This document shows positions 1 to 7,629 of a stretch of DNA of 64,000 nucleotides, piece after piece (position 1 is the first letter of the stretch; each line of letters starts with the position of its first letter). The notes beneath the pieces are model-generated. The model did not search any database. It saw only the letters and a program-made list of their open reading frames with translations, and was not told the DNA's origin. The DNA comes from Micromonospora sp. RP3T (GTDB taxonomy: Bacteria; Actinomycetota; Actinomycetes; Mycobacteriales; Micromonosporaceae): NCBI RefSeq assembly GCF_003027925.1, contig NZ_PYPS01000010.1:1-64000 (forward strand). The letters run 5' to 3'. Both the position numbers and the translations under genes were made by a program.

Positions 1-779
1 AGCGGGACGCCCAGGCGGCGGCGCGGTCCGCCGCGACGGCCGACGCCGCAGCGGCCCGGGCCGCCTCCTACGCCGACGCCGCCCAGCGGGCTGCCGCGCA
101 GGCCCGCGCCTCGGCGCTGGCCGCCGGCAAGAGCGCGCAGGAGGCGGCGGCGGACGCCCTGGCGGCGCTCGACGCCGCGGTGCGGTTGCAGCGGGAGGAG
201 CAGTCCCGCGGCGGCCCCGAGCAGAGCCCCTGGGAGGTGCCGATCCCGGGCCAGGACCCGCCACGGGACCCGCCGTTCCGACTGGGCAACCAACTGCTCG
301 GCAACAACCTGCTGGCCCAGGCGGCCGTCAAGTTGTGGGGCGGCCAGTGCTTCGCCGGCCAGAAGCAGATGATCTGCTACGGCGTGCAGACCCCGAACGG
401 GCGGCCGATCACGATCGGCGACTACCTGCTCTACCCGGACTCGGCGAATGAGCTGCTCCAGACCGTCAACGGCGAGGCCGCCGAGCGGGAGGCGTTGCGC
501 CGGGCCGGGGTGGACGCCGGGACGTACGGCCCGGACCTGCTCGAACACGAGGCACGACATTCCGATCAGTGGCAGCATTTCAGCCCGCCGAGCTTCCTGG
601 CGCTCTACTTCTCCGGCACCGCCCTGTCGTACCTGCTCACCGGCACCGACGGTGACGCCAACCCGTGGGAGATCGGGGCCAATCCGTGGAAGGGCGGATA
701 CTGGGAGCATGGCAAGGAACCGGCGCAACCCAGCTGGCTCGAACCGGTGGCCAAGTGCATGCTGGGTCTCTGCTGGTGA
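1..779 (+). CDS. C-terminal part of a polymorphic-toxin-like protein with a zincin (HExxH) domain; 5' end outside the window
   Basis: The reading frame is open from the left edge, so only the last 258 residues are visible. The first 60 or so are almost all Ala, Arg, Asp and Gln in a helical, coiled-coil-like pattern, as in the Ala-rich repeats of large exported actinobacterial proteins. A Pro-rich linker follows, then a compact C-terminal domain containing HEARH (bases 546-560), an HExxH zinc-protease signature, with a Trp/Gly-rich tail. Long repeat stalk plus a short enzymatic tip is the architecture of polymorphic toxins. The stop lies 4 nt before a lipoprotein gene, which may be its partner. 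The zincin assignment rests on this motif and context alone; the family is not certain, and the N-terminus with any export signal is not visible. Confidence 0.7.
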   Translation, partial: RDAQAAARSAATADAAAARAASYADAAQRAAAQARASALAAGKSAQEAAADALAALDAAVRLQREEQSRGGPEQSPWEVPIPGQDPPRDPPFRLGNQLLGNNLLAQAAVKLWGGQCFAGQKQMICYGVQTPNGRPITIGDYLLYPDSANELLQTVNGEAAEREALRRAGVDAGTYGPDLLEHEARHSDQWQHFSPPSFLALYFSGTALSYLLTGTDGDANPWEIGANPWKGGYWEHGKEPAQPSWLEPVAKCMLGLCW

Positions 780-783
780 GCCG

Positions 784-1275
784 ATGCTGACGCCGTCCCG
801 GCTGATCCGGGTGGCGGGCGTCCTCGCGACGCTCGCCACCGTGGCCACCGTCTCCGCGTGCTCACCGGCCGCCAAGCGGGTGACCGCGATGCGCCAGGTG
901 GACGGGCAACCCACGATGCTGATCGTCGGCTGCGACACGTTCGACGCGGACCGGGTCAGCGTCTCCACCGAGGGCGTCTCCCCGCCGATGCAGTGGGACA
1001 CCGACCGCGGCACCGGTGGGGCCGTCGACGAGGTCCGGTTGTTGCAGTCGCCGTCGGGGTGGACGGTCGACGGGCAGACGCTCACCGCGTTCCAGCCCGG
1101 TACGGAGTACACCGCCTCCGCCTTCGACAGCGGGCATCGCACCGTCGCGGTCCGCTTCACGCTGGCGGAACTGGCCGCGCTCCTGCCGGATCAGGTGCTG
1201 GTCGGCGAGCCCGGCGGCAAGCGGAAGGCGGTCACCGAGGACGCGTTCCGCCGCGCGGCGAAGAAGTCCTGTTGA
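784..1275 (+). CDS. Small lipoprotein, possibly immunity partner of the upstream protein
   Basis: This encodes a 163-residue protein. The N-terminus has two Arg residues, a hydrophobic stretch and a lipobox-like VSAC, with the lipidated Cys at about residue 26. It is therefore predicted to be exported and anchored on the outer face of the membrane. I recognise no domain in the mature part. The ATG at 784 is chosen because the signal peptide begins exactly there and it follows the upstream stop by 4 nt, implying one transcript. A tightly linked exported lipoprotein next to an exported protease-like toxin suggests immunity, but that is inference. A long hairpin directly after the stop ends the transcript. 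Confidence 0.75.
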   Translation: MLTPSRLIRVAGVLATLATVATVSACSPAAKRVTAMRQVDGQPTMLIVGCDTFDADRVSVSTEGVSPPMQWDTDRGTGGAVDEVRLLQSPSGWTVDGQTLTAFQPGTEYTASAFDSGHRTVAVRFTLAELAALLPDQVLVGEPGGKRKAVTEDAFRRAAKKSC

Positions 1276-1329
1276 CGCGCACGAGTGCCGGACGGGGACC
1301 GGACGGGCTTCGTCCGGCACTCGTGCGCG
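1276..1329. terminator. Bidirectional terminator hairpin filling the gap between convergent genes
   Basis: There is a perfect 19-bp inverted repeat with arms at 1276-1294 and 1311-1329 and a 16-nt loop. It begins on the base after the lipoprotein stop and ends one base before the stop of the opposite gene, so it can serve both transcripts. Confidence 0.8.
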
Positions 1330-1330
1330 G

Positions 1331-2314
1331 TCAGCCGGTGATGACGACCTTCGCGCGGGCGTGTCCGCCTTCCAGGTGGCGGATGGCGGCGGGCACCTCC
1401 GCGAGCGGATAGGTGCGGTCGACGACCGGAGTGAGGTGGCCGGCTTCGGCGTGGGCGCGTAGCGCGTCGAGGTGTCGCCGGCCGGGTGTCGTGGCGAGGA
1501 CGACGATGCGGTGCCGGACGAGTGGCGCCACCAGCCGGCCACGCGTGAGCAGCCAGACCGGTCCGACGAGGTGGCCGCCGCGGTAGACGCCGCCGCCGGA
1601 GAGCACCAGCGTCCCGGTCGGGGTGAGCGCCCGCCGCAGCGCGGTGAGCGAGCGGTTGCCGACCAGGTCGAACACGACGTCGTGGCGGCGCGGGTCGCGG
1701 GTGAAGTCGTCGCGGGTGTAGTCGATCACGTGATCGGCGCCGAGCGTGCGGACCAGGTCGACGTTGCGGGTGCTGCAGACCGCGGTCACGGTCGCGCCGA
1801 ACGCCTTGGCCAGTTGGACGGCGAGGGTGCCGACGCCGCCGGAGGCACCGTTGACCAGGACGCGCTGCCCGGGTTGGACCCGCCCGGCGTCGCGCAGCCC
1901 CAGCAGCGCGGTGGTGCCGGCCAGCGGCAGCGCCGCCGCCTGCTGCGGTGTGAGGTTCGCCGGCGCCGGCGCGACCAGGGCCTCGGGTACGCACACGTAC
2001 TCCGCGAACGCGCCGTTGGCGTCGCCGAGGTCGCCGTAGACCGGGTCGCCCACGCGCACCCGCCGCACGTCGGCGCCGACGGCCTCGACCCGACCGGCGA
2101 AGTCCCGGCCCCGGATGCGGGCCCGGGGGCGGGTGCGCCCCATCGCCAGTCGCGCCAGCCACGGGTCGCCCCGGGTGGCGTGCCAGTCGTACGCGTTGAG
2201 CGCGGCGGCCTCGATCCGCACGCGCACCTGGTCGGCGGTGGGTCGGGGCACCGGAACGTCCGCCAGCGTGAGGGTCTCCGGCGGGCCGTACCGATCCTGG
2301 ACGATCGCCTTCAT
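1331..2314 (-). CDS. NADP-dependent quinone-oxidoreductase-like (zeta-crystallin type) enzyme
   Basis: This encodes a 327-residue member of the zinc-independent medium-chain dehydrogenase/reductase superfamily. It opens with MKAIVQDRYGPPE, typical of quinone oxidoreductases, followed by the GroES-like domain with RGRDFAG. A Rossmann fold follows with NGASGGVGTLAVQLAKA for NADP binding. The cysteines and His that bind catalytic zinc in alcohol dehydrogenases are absent. The ATG at 2314 is preferred over an upstream in-frame start because AAGGAGG lies just before it and the family N-terminus begins there. It is divergent from a TetR gene with paired palindromes between them, so it is very probably repressed by that regulator. 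The substrate is unknown; electrophilic quinones or enones are likely. Confidence 0.9.
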   Translation of the reverse strand: MKAIVQDRYGPPETLTLADVPVPRPTADQVRVRIEAAALNAYDWHATRGDPWLARLAMGRTRPRARIRGRDFAGRVEAVGADVRRVRVGDPVYGDLGDANGAFAEYVCVPEALVAPAPANLTPQQAAALPLAGTTALLGLRDAGRVQPGQRVLVNGASGGVGTLAVQLAKAFGATVTAVCSTRNVDLVRTLGADHVIDYTRDDFTRDPRRHDVVFDLVGNRSLTALRRALTPTGTLVLSGGGVYRGGHLVGPVWLLTRGRLVAPLVRHRIVVLATTPGRRHLDALRAHAEAGHLTPVVDRTYPLAEVPAAIRHLEGGHARAKVVITG

Positions 2315-2325
2315 CGTGCCTCCTT

Positions 2326-2366
2326 GGTGTACGCCGTACACCTATGGTCGGTGTACGGCGTACACC
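2326..2366. promoter_or_regulatory. Twin palindromic operators between oxidoreductase and TetR genes
   Basis: Two 17-bp near-perfect palindromes, GGTGTACGCCGTACACC at 2326-2342 and GGTGTACGGCGTACACC at 2350-2366, lie 24 bp apart start to start. They differ only at the central base region and are reverse complements of each other. Size, symmetry and location fit TetR-family operators controlling both genes. Confidence 0.8.
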
Positions 2367-2414
2367 TGTCAAGGCGGTTAGGGTTCAACCACCGCCGCCG
2401 GGAGCGAGGACGAG

Positions 2415-3179
2415 ATGGCTGAGCAGGCCGACGTGGCGCGCCGGGCGCCACTGAGCAGGGCACGGATCCTGCGGACCGCCGTCGCGCTCGCCGACGATGC
2501 CGGCATCGCCGCGCTCAGCATGCGTAACCTCGCCCAGGAGTTGGGCGTCGTGCCGATGGCCCTCTACAAGCACGTGGCCAACAAGGACGAACTGCTCGAC
2601 GGCATGATCGACGAGGTCGTCGCCGAGATCGACCCGCCGGCCGCCGACGGCGACTGGAAACACACCATCCGCCGGCGCGTGCTCTCCGCGCGACAGATGC
2701 TCCGTCGCCACCCCTGGGCGTCGCTGGCCATCGAGACGCGCGACACCGCGACGCCCGGGGTCCTGGCCTACCTCGACTCCATGGTCGGAGCGTTCCGGGC
2801 CGGTGGGTTCTCCGTCGACCTGGCGCACCACGTGATGCACGCGATGGGCAGCCGGATCCTCGGCTTCAGCCAGGAACTGTTCGACGCGTCCCGGCGCGCC
2901 GGCCGGTCCGGCACGTCCGGGCCCGAGCCGTCGGCCGTGTTCCCGCCGGAGGCCGCCGCGCGGTTCCCGCACCTCGCGGAGGTCGCCGGGGCGGCGTCCC
3001 ACGAGGACGGATCGGTGGTCGGTTCGGGCTGCGACGACCAGTTCGAGTTCGAGTTCGCGCTGGACCTGCTGCTGGACGGCGTCGAACGGCTGCACCGGCA
3101 GGGCTGGACGTCCTCGGAGCCAGGAATGTCGTCCACGGCGGCTCGGGTTCTCCCCGCCGACCGGATGACGTCCGGGTGA
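2415..3179 (+). CDS. TetR-family transcriptional regulator
   Basis: This encodes a 254-residue protein. The N-terminal helix-turn-helix lies at about residues 14-60 (RILRTAVALADDAGIAALSM, then the recognition helix near VVPMALYKHVANKDEL). The rest is an all-helical ligand-binding and dimerisation domain of the TetR_C_1 type. It is divergent from the quinone-oxidoreductase-like gene, and the two palindromes between them are its probable binding sites, implying self-repression as well. The ligand is unknown. The last 40 residues are Ser/Gly-rich and look less conserved. Confidence 0.9.
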   Translation: MAEQADVARRAPLSRARILRTAVALADDAGIAALSMRNLAQELGVVPMALYKHVANKDELLDGMIDEVVAEIDPPAADGDWKHTIRRRVLSARQMLRRHPWASLAIETRDTATPGVLAYLDSMVGAFRAGGFSVDLAHHVMHAMGSRILGFSQELFDASRRAGRSGTSGPEPSAVFPPEAAARFPHLAEVAGAASHEDGSVVGSGCDDQFEFEFALDLLLDGVERLHRQGWTSSEPGMSSTAARVLPADRMTSG

Positions 3180-3214
3180 CCCGTCGTCCGGGCCGGTGAG
3201 TCGTGCCCCGCGGC

Positions 3215-3258
3215 GGCGGCGACCGCCGCGACGGCCGGCGGCGACCGCCGCGACGGCC
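3215..3258 (+). repeat. Perfect 22-bp tandem duplication downstream of the TetR gene
   Basis: Two identical 22-bp units at 3215-3236 and 3237-3258 each contain a GGCGGCGACCGCCGC hairpin. They lie in the 169-nt gap after the TetR gene and could act as a terminator. Nothing else is recognisable in that gap except a -10-like TACGCT at about 3311. Confidence 0.6.
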
Positions 3259-3348
3259 GACGGCGGGTGTCGATTTCGTGTTCCCGGCCCGCGTCCGCGC
3301 GCCTGCTGCCTACGCTGGAGAGCAGGTCAGGACGCACGGGGGCGGCGG

Positions 3349-6168
3349 ATGTGGGGTGTCGGGGAACGCTGCGGGTGCCACGTCCGTCGTCCCGAATCGT
3401 GGGACGCGCGGGCCCCGCGCCGGGCCCGGCAGGGGTCCGGGACCGCTCCCGCGTCGCTCCCGACGCCGCACCCGAGGGCGGCGTTGACGCTCGCCCTGCT
3501 GTTCAGCGTGGCGCTGCTGGTCTGCCTGTATCTGGCCGGCGACGGGGTGGTCAAGGAACCCCGGTGGGCACCCCACCAGGTGTGGACGGCCCTCACCGAC
3601 GGGTTGCGGGGGGTGCTGGCGGGCCTGCGCGTCATGTTCTTCGCCGGCGGCCCGCTGCGGTGGCGGCAACTGGGCCTGCTCGGCGTCGGCCTGCTCACCT
3701 ACCTGGCCTGGCGGTCCTGGCAGCAGTCGAGCTTCGCCTCCCGTCCCGGGCCGATCGACATCCGGAAGTTCGAGAACGGGACCCACGAGAGCGACGGGTG
3801 CGCCACCTACCTGCGAAGCAGGTTCTGCCGGCAGTTGGCGGACACCGACGTCTACCCGCCGTACGCCGGCCCGTCCGACCCGGCGCCGCAGGGCTTCATG
3901 GACGCCCTGTCCAAGCAGGGCGACACCTCGTCCCCGATGCAGGTCATCACGCGCGTGGCGGCCGCGTTGTGGCCGAGGAACGGGTACTTCGTGACCGCGA
4001 CGCTGCAGAAGCGGGCGCAGGAGCCGCGGTTCGGGCTGTCGGTCACGGTCACGTCGCTGCTGGGCCGCTCCCGGAGCACGACGACGACCATGTGGGGACA
4101 GAGCTGGGAGGACGCCACCTGTCGGGCGGCCTACTGGACCATGGCAAAGATCCTGCCGGCCACGCGCCTGGCCAGGAACCCGCCGTGGCGCAAGTGGTAC
4201 GGCCGCGACATGCCCGCCGACCTGTTCGAGTGCTACAGCGAGGCGAAGAAGCGGCACGACGACCAGAAGCTCGACGAGGCGCTCTGGTGGTACCGGGAGG
4301 CGCTGCGCCTGGACCCGTTCAACATCAACATCAGGATGATGGTGGCGAGCGTGCAGGAGGATCTCGGGCTCTTCCTGGACGCCCTGCACACCTACGAGGC
4401 GGCGCTCGCGGTGGTCGAGTTGGAGGGCCGCTACACGGGTGCGTTGTGGAGCCGTCGGCGCCACCGGCTCGTCCGTCCCTGGCGGTTCGCCTGGTCCTCG
4501 CTGCGCCTGCTGCTCCGCCACCCGGAGTGGATCCGGCTGCGCTACCAGTACGCCCGCGCTCTCGGCTACACCGAGCGGGTGGTGGGCGACTGGTTCGCCG
4601 ACGGCCCGTCCGACGACCGGCGGACCGACCGGCACCGGGCGCACGAGCAGGCACGGCAACGGCTCTGCGCCGCCCTGGCCGACCGTTACTGGCCCGCGGT
4701 GGTGAACCGCACCATCTCCGTAGACCCGGAGCAGGCGAAGGACCGCGTCCGCGTCCTGCTCGCCAAGGAATCCTCCGCCCGCGTCCTGTTGGCGCTCGCG
4801 GCCTGGCAGGAGTTCCACCGGCTGCACGAGGACGCCGCCCTCGCCCGCCTCGTGCCGGGCGTGGACCGCGACATCGGTCGCCGACTGCTGCGCACGATGC
4901 GCGACCTGTGGGCGCCGCTGCGCCTGACGAGCGCGCTGAACGACGACCGACGTGACGCCGGCCCGGCACCGGAGTGCGCCGGCGGTGACGAGCCGCAGGA
5001 GCGCGTGGAGTTCGACGTACGGGACGCGGAGTGCCTACCGGCCTGGTGGCTCCGGTACCACCGGGCAAAGGCGCGCCGGGCCCTGACGATCGGTTGGCCG
5101 GCCGATCCCCGGGCGCTGGAGCAGCGCATCCGGCGGGTGCAGCGCCGGTGGAACCCGTTCAGGCCGATGAACCACCTCGACTACTACACCGCGGCCTGCG
5201 TGGCGGCCTTCGCGCTGGCCGGATATCCCCGCACGCTCCGCGCGCGGCGACCGGACGACCGGAGATGCGGGCTACCCCGGGCCGACCCGAGGGGCGAGGT
5301 GGAACGCCTGACCCACCTGGCCGTCGAGAACCTGCGCGCCGCCCTGCAGAGCACGGAGAGCGGGCATGCCGGGCGTGTCGTCACCCAGTCCGACACCGGG
5401 TACGGCACCGCGTCCCGGCTGCGTACCTGGATTCTCAGCAGCGAGTCCGACCTGGCCTGGTTGCGTTACCACGCGGTGTTCCGTTTCTTCGAGCAGGACA
5501 TCTACCGGTTCCTCCAGCCGGTCTCGCCGCGTCCCGCGGACGTCACGAGGGCGCGGGTCGCCTCGTACGTCAGGCAGTTGTTGTGCGAGGGCGCCCGACT
5601 GCTGGAGCGGGAGTGGCACAAGCGGCGACTCCGGCCCGAGAGGCCGCCGACGTTCCTGCACGACGTCCTCTGGTGGGTGCGGCTGGACCGACGGACCTGG
5701 CAGGTCGTCGAGCGGATCGGTCGTGACCGGGGGCTGCACTGGGAGGACCGGGCGGAGTTCGGCCGGCTAGTCACCCGGGCGGTCCGGCTGGTCCGGACCG
5801 CCGAGCTGCACTTTCCGCCACCGGTGCCGCGGTACGAGGACCTCGACCTGCCGCAGGTCAGCGCGGTCGAGGACGACGATCCTCACCTGGCGCACAAGGT
5901 CGAGGGCCGGGTGGATGACGCGGTGTCGGCGGTCTATGGACGCCTCGACCTGCTGGGCGGCGCGATGGCAGGTGTCTTCGAGGCGGACGCGGACGACGAG
6001 GACCGGGTGCTGCGCGTGCTGGACGTGGCCGACCACGACCTCACCGCGCGGTACGCCGAACTCTGCATGCGCCACGCCCGGCGGTGGCAGTGGGTCCTTG
6101 AGGTCCTGGACGGCGCCGGCCTGGACGCCGACGCGGTGGTCCCGGACGAGGAGCAGGTGGAACCGTGA
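3349..6168 (+). CDS. Large membrane-anchored TPR-containing protein of unknown function
   Basis: This encodes a 939-residue protein from the ATG at 3349; an in-frame start at 3196 would add a low-complexity Arg/Ala tail that looks non-coding. One hydrophobic helix lies at about residues 45-65 (ALTLALLFSVALLVCLYLAG) and a second short one near residue 115. A soluble region of about 800 residues follows. A tetratricopeptide pair is visible around residues 290-345, with helices such as LDEALWWYREALRLDP and FLDALHTYEAALAVV. The C-terminal half is rich in Arg, Trp and acidic residues, with no catalytic motif I recognise. It stands alone between a TetR gene and a cellulase gene, so context does not help. 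A scaffold or signalling role is only a guess. Confidence 0.75.
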   Translation: MWGVGERCGCHVRRPESWDARAPRRARQGSGTAPASLPTPHPRAALTLALLFSVALLVCLYLAGDGVVKEPRWAPHQVWTALTDGLRGVLAGLRVMFFAGGPLRWRQLGLLGVGLLTYLAWRSWQQSSFASRPGPIDIRKFENGTHESDGCATYLRSRFCRQLADTDVYPPYAGPSDPAPQGFMDALSKQGDTSSPMQVITRVAAALWPRNGYFVTATLQKRAQEPRFGLSVTVTSLLGRSRSTTTTMWGQSWEDATCRAAYWTMAKILPATRLARNPPWRKWYGRDMPADLFECYSEAKKRHDDQKLDEALWWYREALRLDPFNINIRMMVASVQEDLGLFLDALHTYEAALAVVELEGRYTGALWSRRRHRLVRPWRFAWSSLRLLLRHPEWIRLRYQYARALGYTERVVGDWFADGPSDDRRTDRHRAHEQARQRLCAALADRYWPAVVNRTISVDPEQAKDRVRVLLAKESSARVLLALAAWQEFHRLHEDAALARLVPGVDRDIGRRLLRTMRDLWAPLRLTSALNDDRRDAGPAPECAGGDEPQERVEFDVRDAECLPAWWLRYHRAKARRALTIGWPADPRALEQRIRRVQRRWNPFRPMNHLDYYTAACVAAFALAGYPRTLRARRPDDRRCGLPRADPRGEVERLTHLAVENLRAALQSTESGHAGRVVTQSDTGYGTASRLRTWILSSESDLAWLRYHAVFRFFEQDIYRFLQPVSPRPADVTRARVASYVRQLLCEGARLLEREWHKRRLRPERPPTFLHDVLWWVRLDRRTWQVVERIGRDRGLHWEDRAEFGRLVTRAVRLVRTAELHFPPPVPRYEDLDLPQVSAVEDDDPHLAHKVEGRVDDAVSAVYGRLDLLGGAMAGVFEADADDEDRVLRVLDVADHDLTARYAELCMRHARRWQWVLEVLDGAGLDADAVVPDEEQVEP

Positions 6169-6220
6169 GCGCACGACCGACGTGTCGCACCGGTGACCGG
6201 CCCGCGCGTCCGCTTCCGCG

Positions 6221-6250
6221 TTGACGTGAATTCCGCGGCCGACATACCGT
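6221..6250 (+). promoter_or_regulatory. Candidate sigma-70-type promoter of the endoglucanase gene
   Basis: TTGACG at 6221-6226 and TACCGT at 6245-6250 are separated by 18 bp and lie 142 nt upstream of the GH12 start codon. I see no CebR-type TGGGAGCGCTCCCA operator in the leader. Confidence 0.45.
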
Positions 6251-6392
6251 TACAACGACAAGCCTCGATGAATGGCATGGTGGTCGGGCCGACGCCATGT
6301 CCACCCGGCGGCTTCCGGGCATGTCGCCGGTGCGACGGGGCGCGATTCACGACGCCCATCGCCGCCCCGTCGGGCGGCGGAACGGAGAACCC

Positions 6393-7565
6393 ATGTCCCG
6401 GAAACGCATCCGAGCGCTGGTGGCCGCCACCGCGGCGGTCACGCTCGTCACCGCCGGCACGGTCGCCACCCGGGCGTACGCCGCCGCCGGCTGCCAGGTC
6501 AGCTACTCCGTCACGAACCAGTGGTCCGGCGGGTTCGGCGCGAACGTCAGCGTGAAGAACCTCGGTGACCCGGTCAACGGCTGGCGGCTCACCTGGTCGT
6601 TCGGCGCCGGCCAGCAGGTCACCGACCTGTGGAACGGCAGCTTCACCCAGACCGGCGCCGCGGTGACCGTCACCAACACCACCTGGAACGCCGCCATCCC
6701 CACCAACGGCAGCGCGAGCATCGGCTTCAACGGCACCTGGACCGGCAGCAACCCGGTGCCGACGTCGTTCGCCCTCAACGGCACGACCTGCACCGGCTCG
6801 ACCTCGCCCACCACCCCGGCTCCGCCCACCACCACACCGCCCACCTCGCCGCCGCCGCCCGGTGACTACCCGCCGTCGCCGAAGCTCTGCGGCAGCACCG
6901 ACCTGATCGACATCGGCAAGTACTGGATCCCGAACAACCAGTGGGGCGGCAGCTCCGGCTCCGGCAGCCAGTGCATCTGGACCAGTGGTGGCTCCGGGGA
7001 CCGGATCTCGTGGGGGACCAGCTACTCGTGGAGCGGCCAGGCCGGCACCGTCAAGTCGTTCGCGGCGGCGATCCTCGGCTGGCACTGGGGCTGGCGACGC
7101 TCCGGCACCGGCCTGCCGGTGCAACTGTCCGCCAACCGCAACGTCAACACGAGCTGGAGCTTCAACGTCACCCAGAACGGCACCGTCAACCAGAACGTCG
7201 CGTACGACATGTGGTTGCACCCGATGGCCAACCCGGGCTCGGCCGACCAGCCCACCGACGAGCTGATGATCTGGCTCTACCGCTCGAACGCCTCCCCGGC
7301 CGGCAGCCGCCAGGGCACCGTCACCATCGCGGGCACCACCTGGGAGGTGTGGCGCGGCTACGTCGGCACCTGGAACGTCTACTCGTACGTGCGGGCGGCC
7401 AACACCACGAACGCGACGCTCAACATCCGTGACTTCACCAACGACCTCGTGCAGCGCGGCTGGGTGAGCAACTCGAAGTACCTGACGAGCGTCCAGGCCG
7501 GACCGGAGATCTTCACCGGCAACGGGCAGGTCACCACCAACTCGTACTCGGTCACCATCAACTGA
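6393..7565 (+). CDS. Secreted endoglucanase: CBM2 plus glycoside hydrolase family 12
   Basis: This encodes a 390-residue cellulase. A Sec signal peptide with SRKRIR followed by a hydrophobic core ends near AYA at about residue 30. Next is a family 2 cellulose-binding module (about 33-130) with the typical WSGGF, VNGW and FNGTW motifs and flanking cysteines. A Thr/Pro linker follows, then a GH12 catalytic domain (about 160-390). The family's two catalytic glutamates are visible: E290 in DELMIWLY (nucleophile) and E372 in GPEIFTGNG (acid/base). GH12 enzymes hydrolyse beta-1,4-glucans with retention of configuration outside the cell. The ATG at 6393 follows GGAG and starts the signal peptide; the longer in-frame start would add a non-signal extension. 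A strong hairpin follows the stop. Confidence 0.95.
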   Translation: MSRKRIRALVAATAAVTLVTAGTVATRAYAAAGCQVSYSVTNQWSGGFGANVSVKNLGDPVNGWRLTWSFGAGQQVTDLWNGSFTQTGAAVTVTNTTWNAAIPTNGSASIGFNGTWTGSNPVPTSFALNGTTCTGSTSPTTPAPPTTTPPTSPPPPGDYPPSPKLCGSTDLIDIGKYWIPNNQWGGSSGSGSQCIWTSGGSGDRISWGTSYSWSGQAGTVKSFAAAILGWHWGWRRSGTGLPVQLSANRNVNTSWSFNVTQNGTVNQNVAYDMWLHPMANPGSADQPTDELMIWLYRSNASPAGSRQGTVTIAGTTWEVWRGYVGTWNVYSYVRAANTTNATLNIRDFTNDLVQRGWVSNSKYLTSVQAGPEIFTGNGQVTTNSYSVTIN

Positions 7566-7568
7566 CCG

Positions 7569-7611
7569 ACGGGCGCCGGCCGCGTCGACCGTCAGCGCGG
7601 CCGGCGCCCGT
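7569..7611. terminator. Bidirectional terminator hairpin between convergent genes
   Basis: There is a perfect 16-bp inverted repeat with arms at 7569-7584 and 7596-7611 and an 11-nt loop. It lies 3 nt after the cellulase stop and 18 nt before the stop of the opposing HEAT-repeat gene. Confidence 0.85.
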
Positions 7612-7629
7612 GGGGCAGTGGTCCGACCC

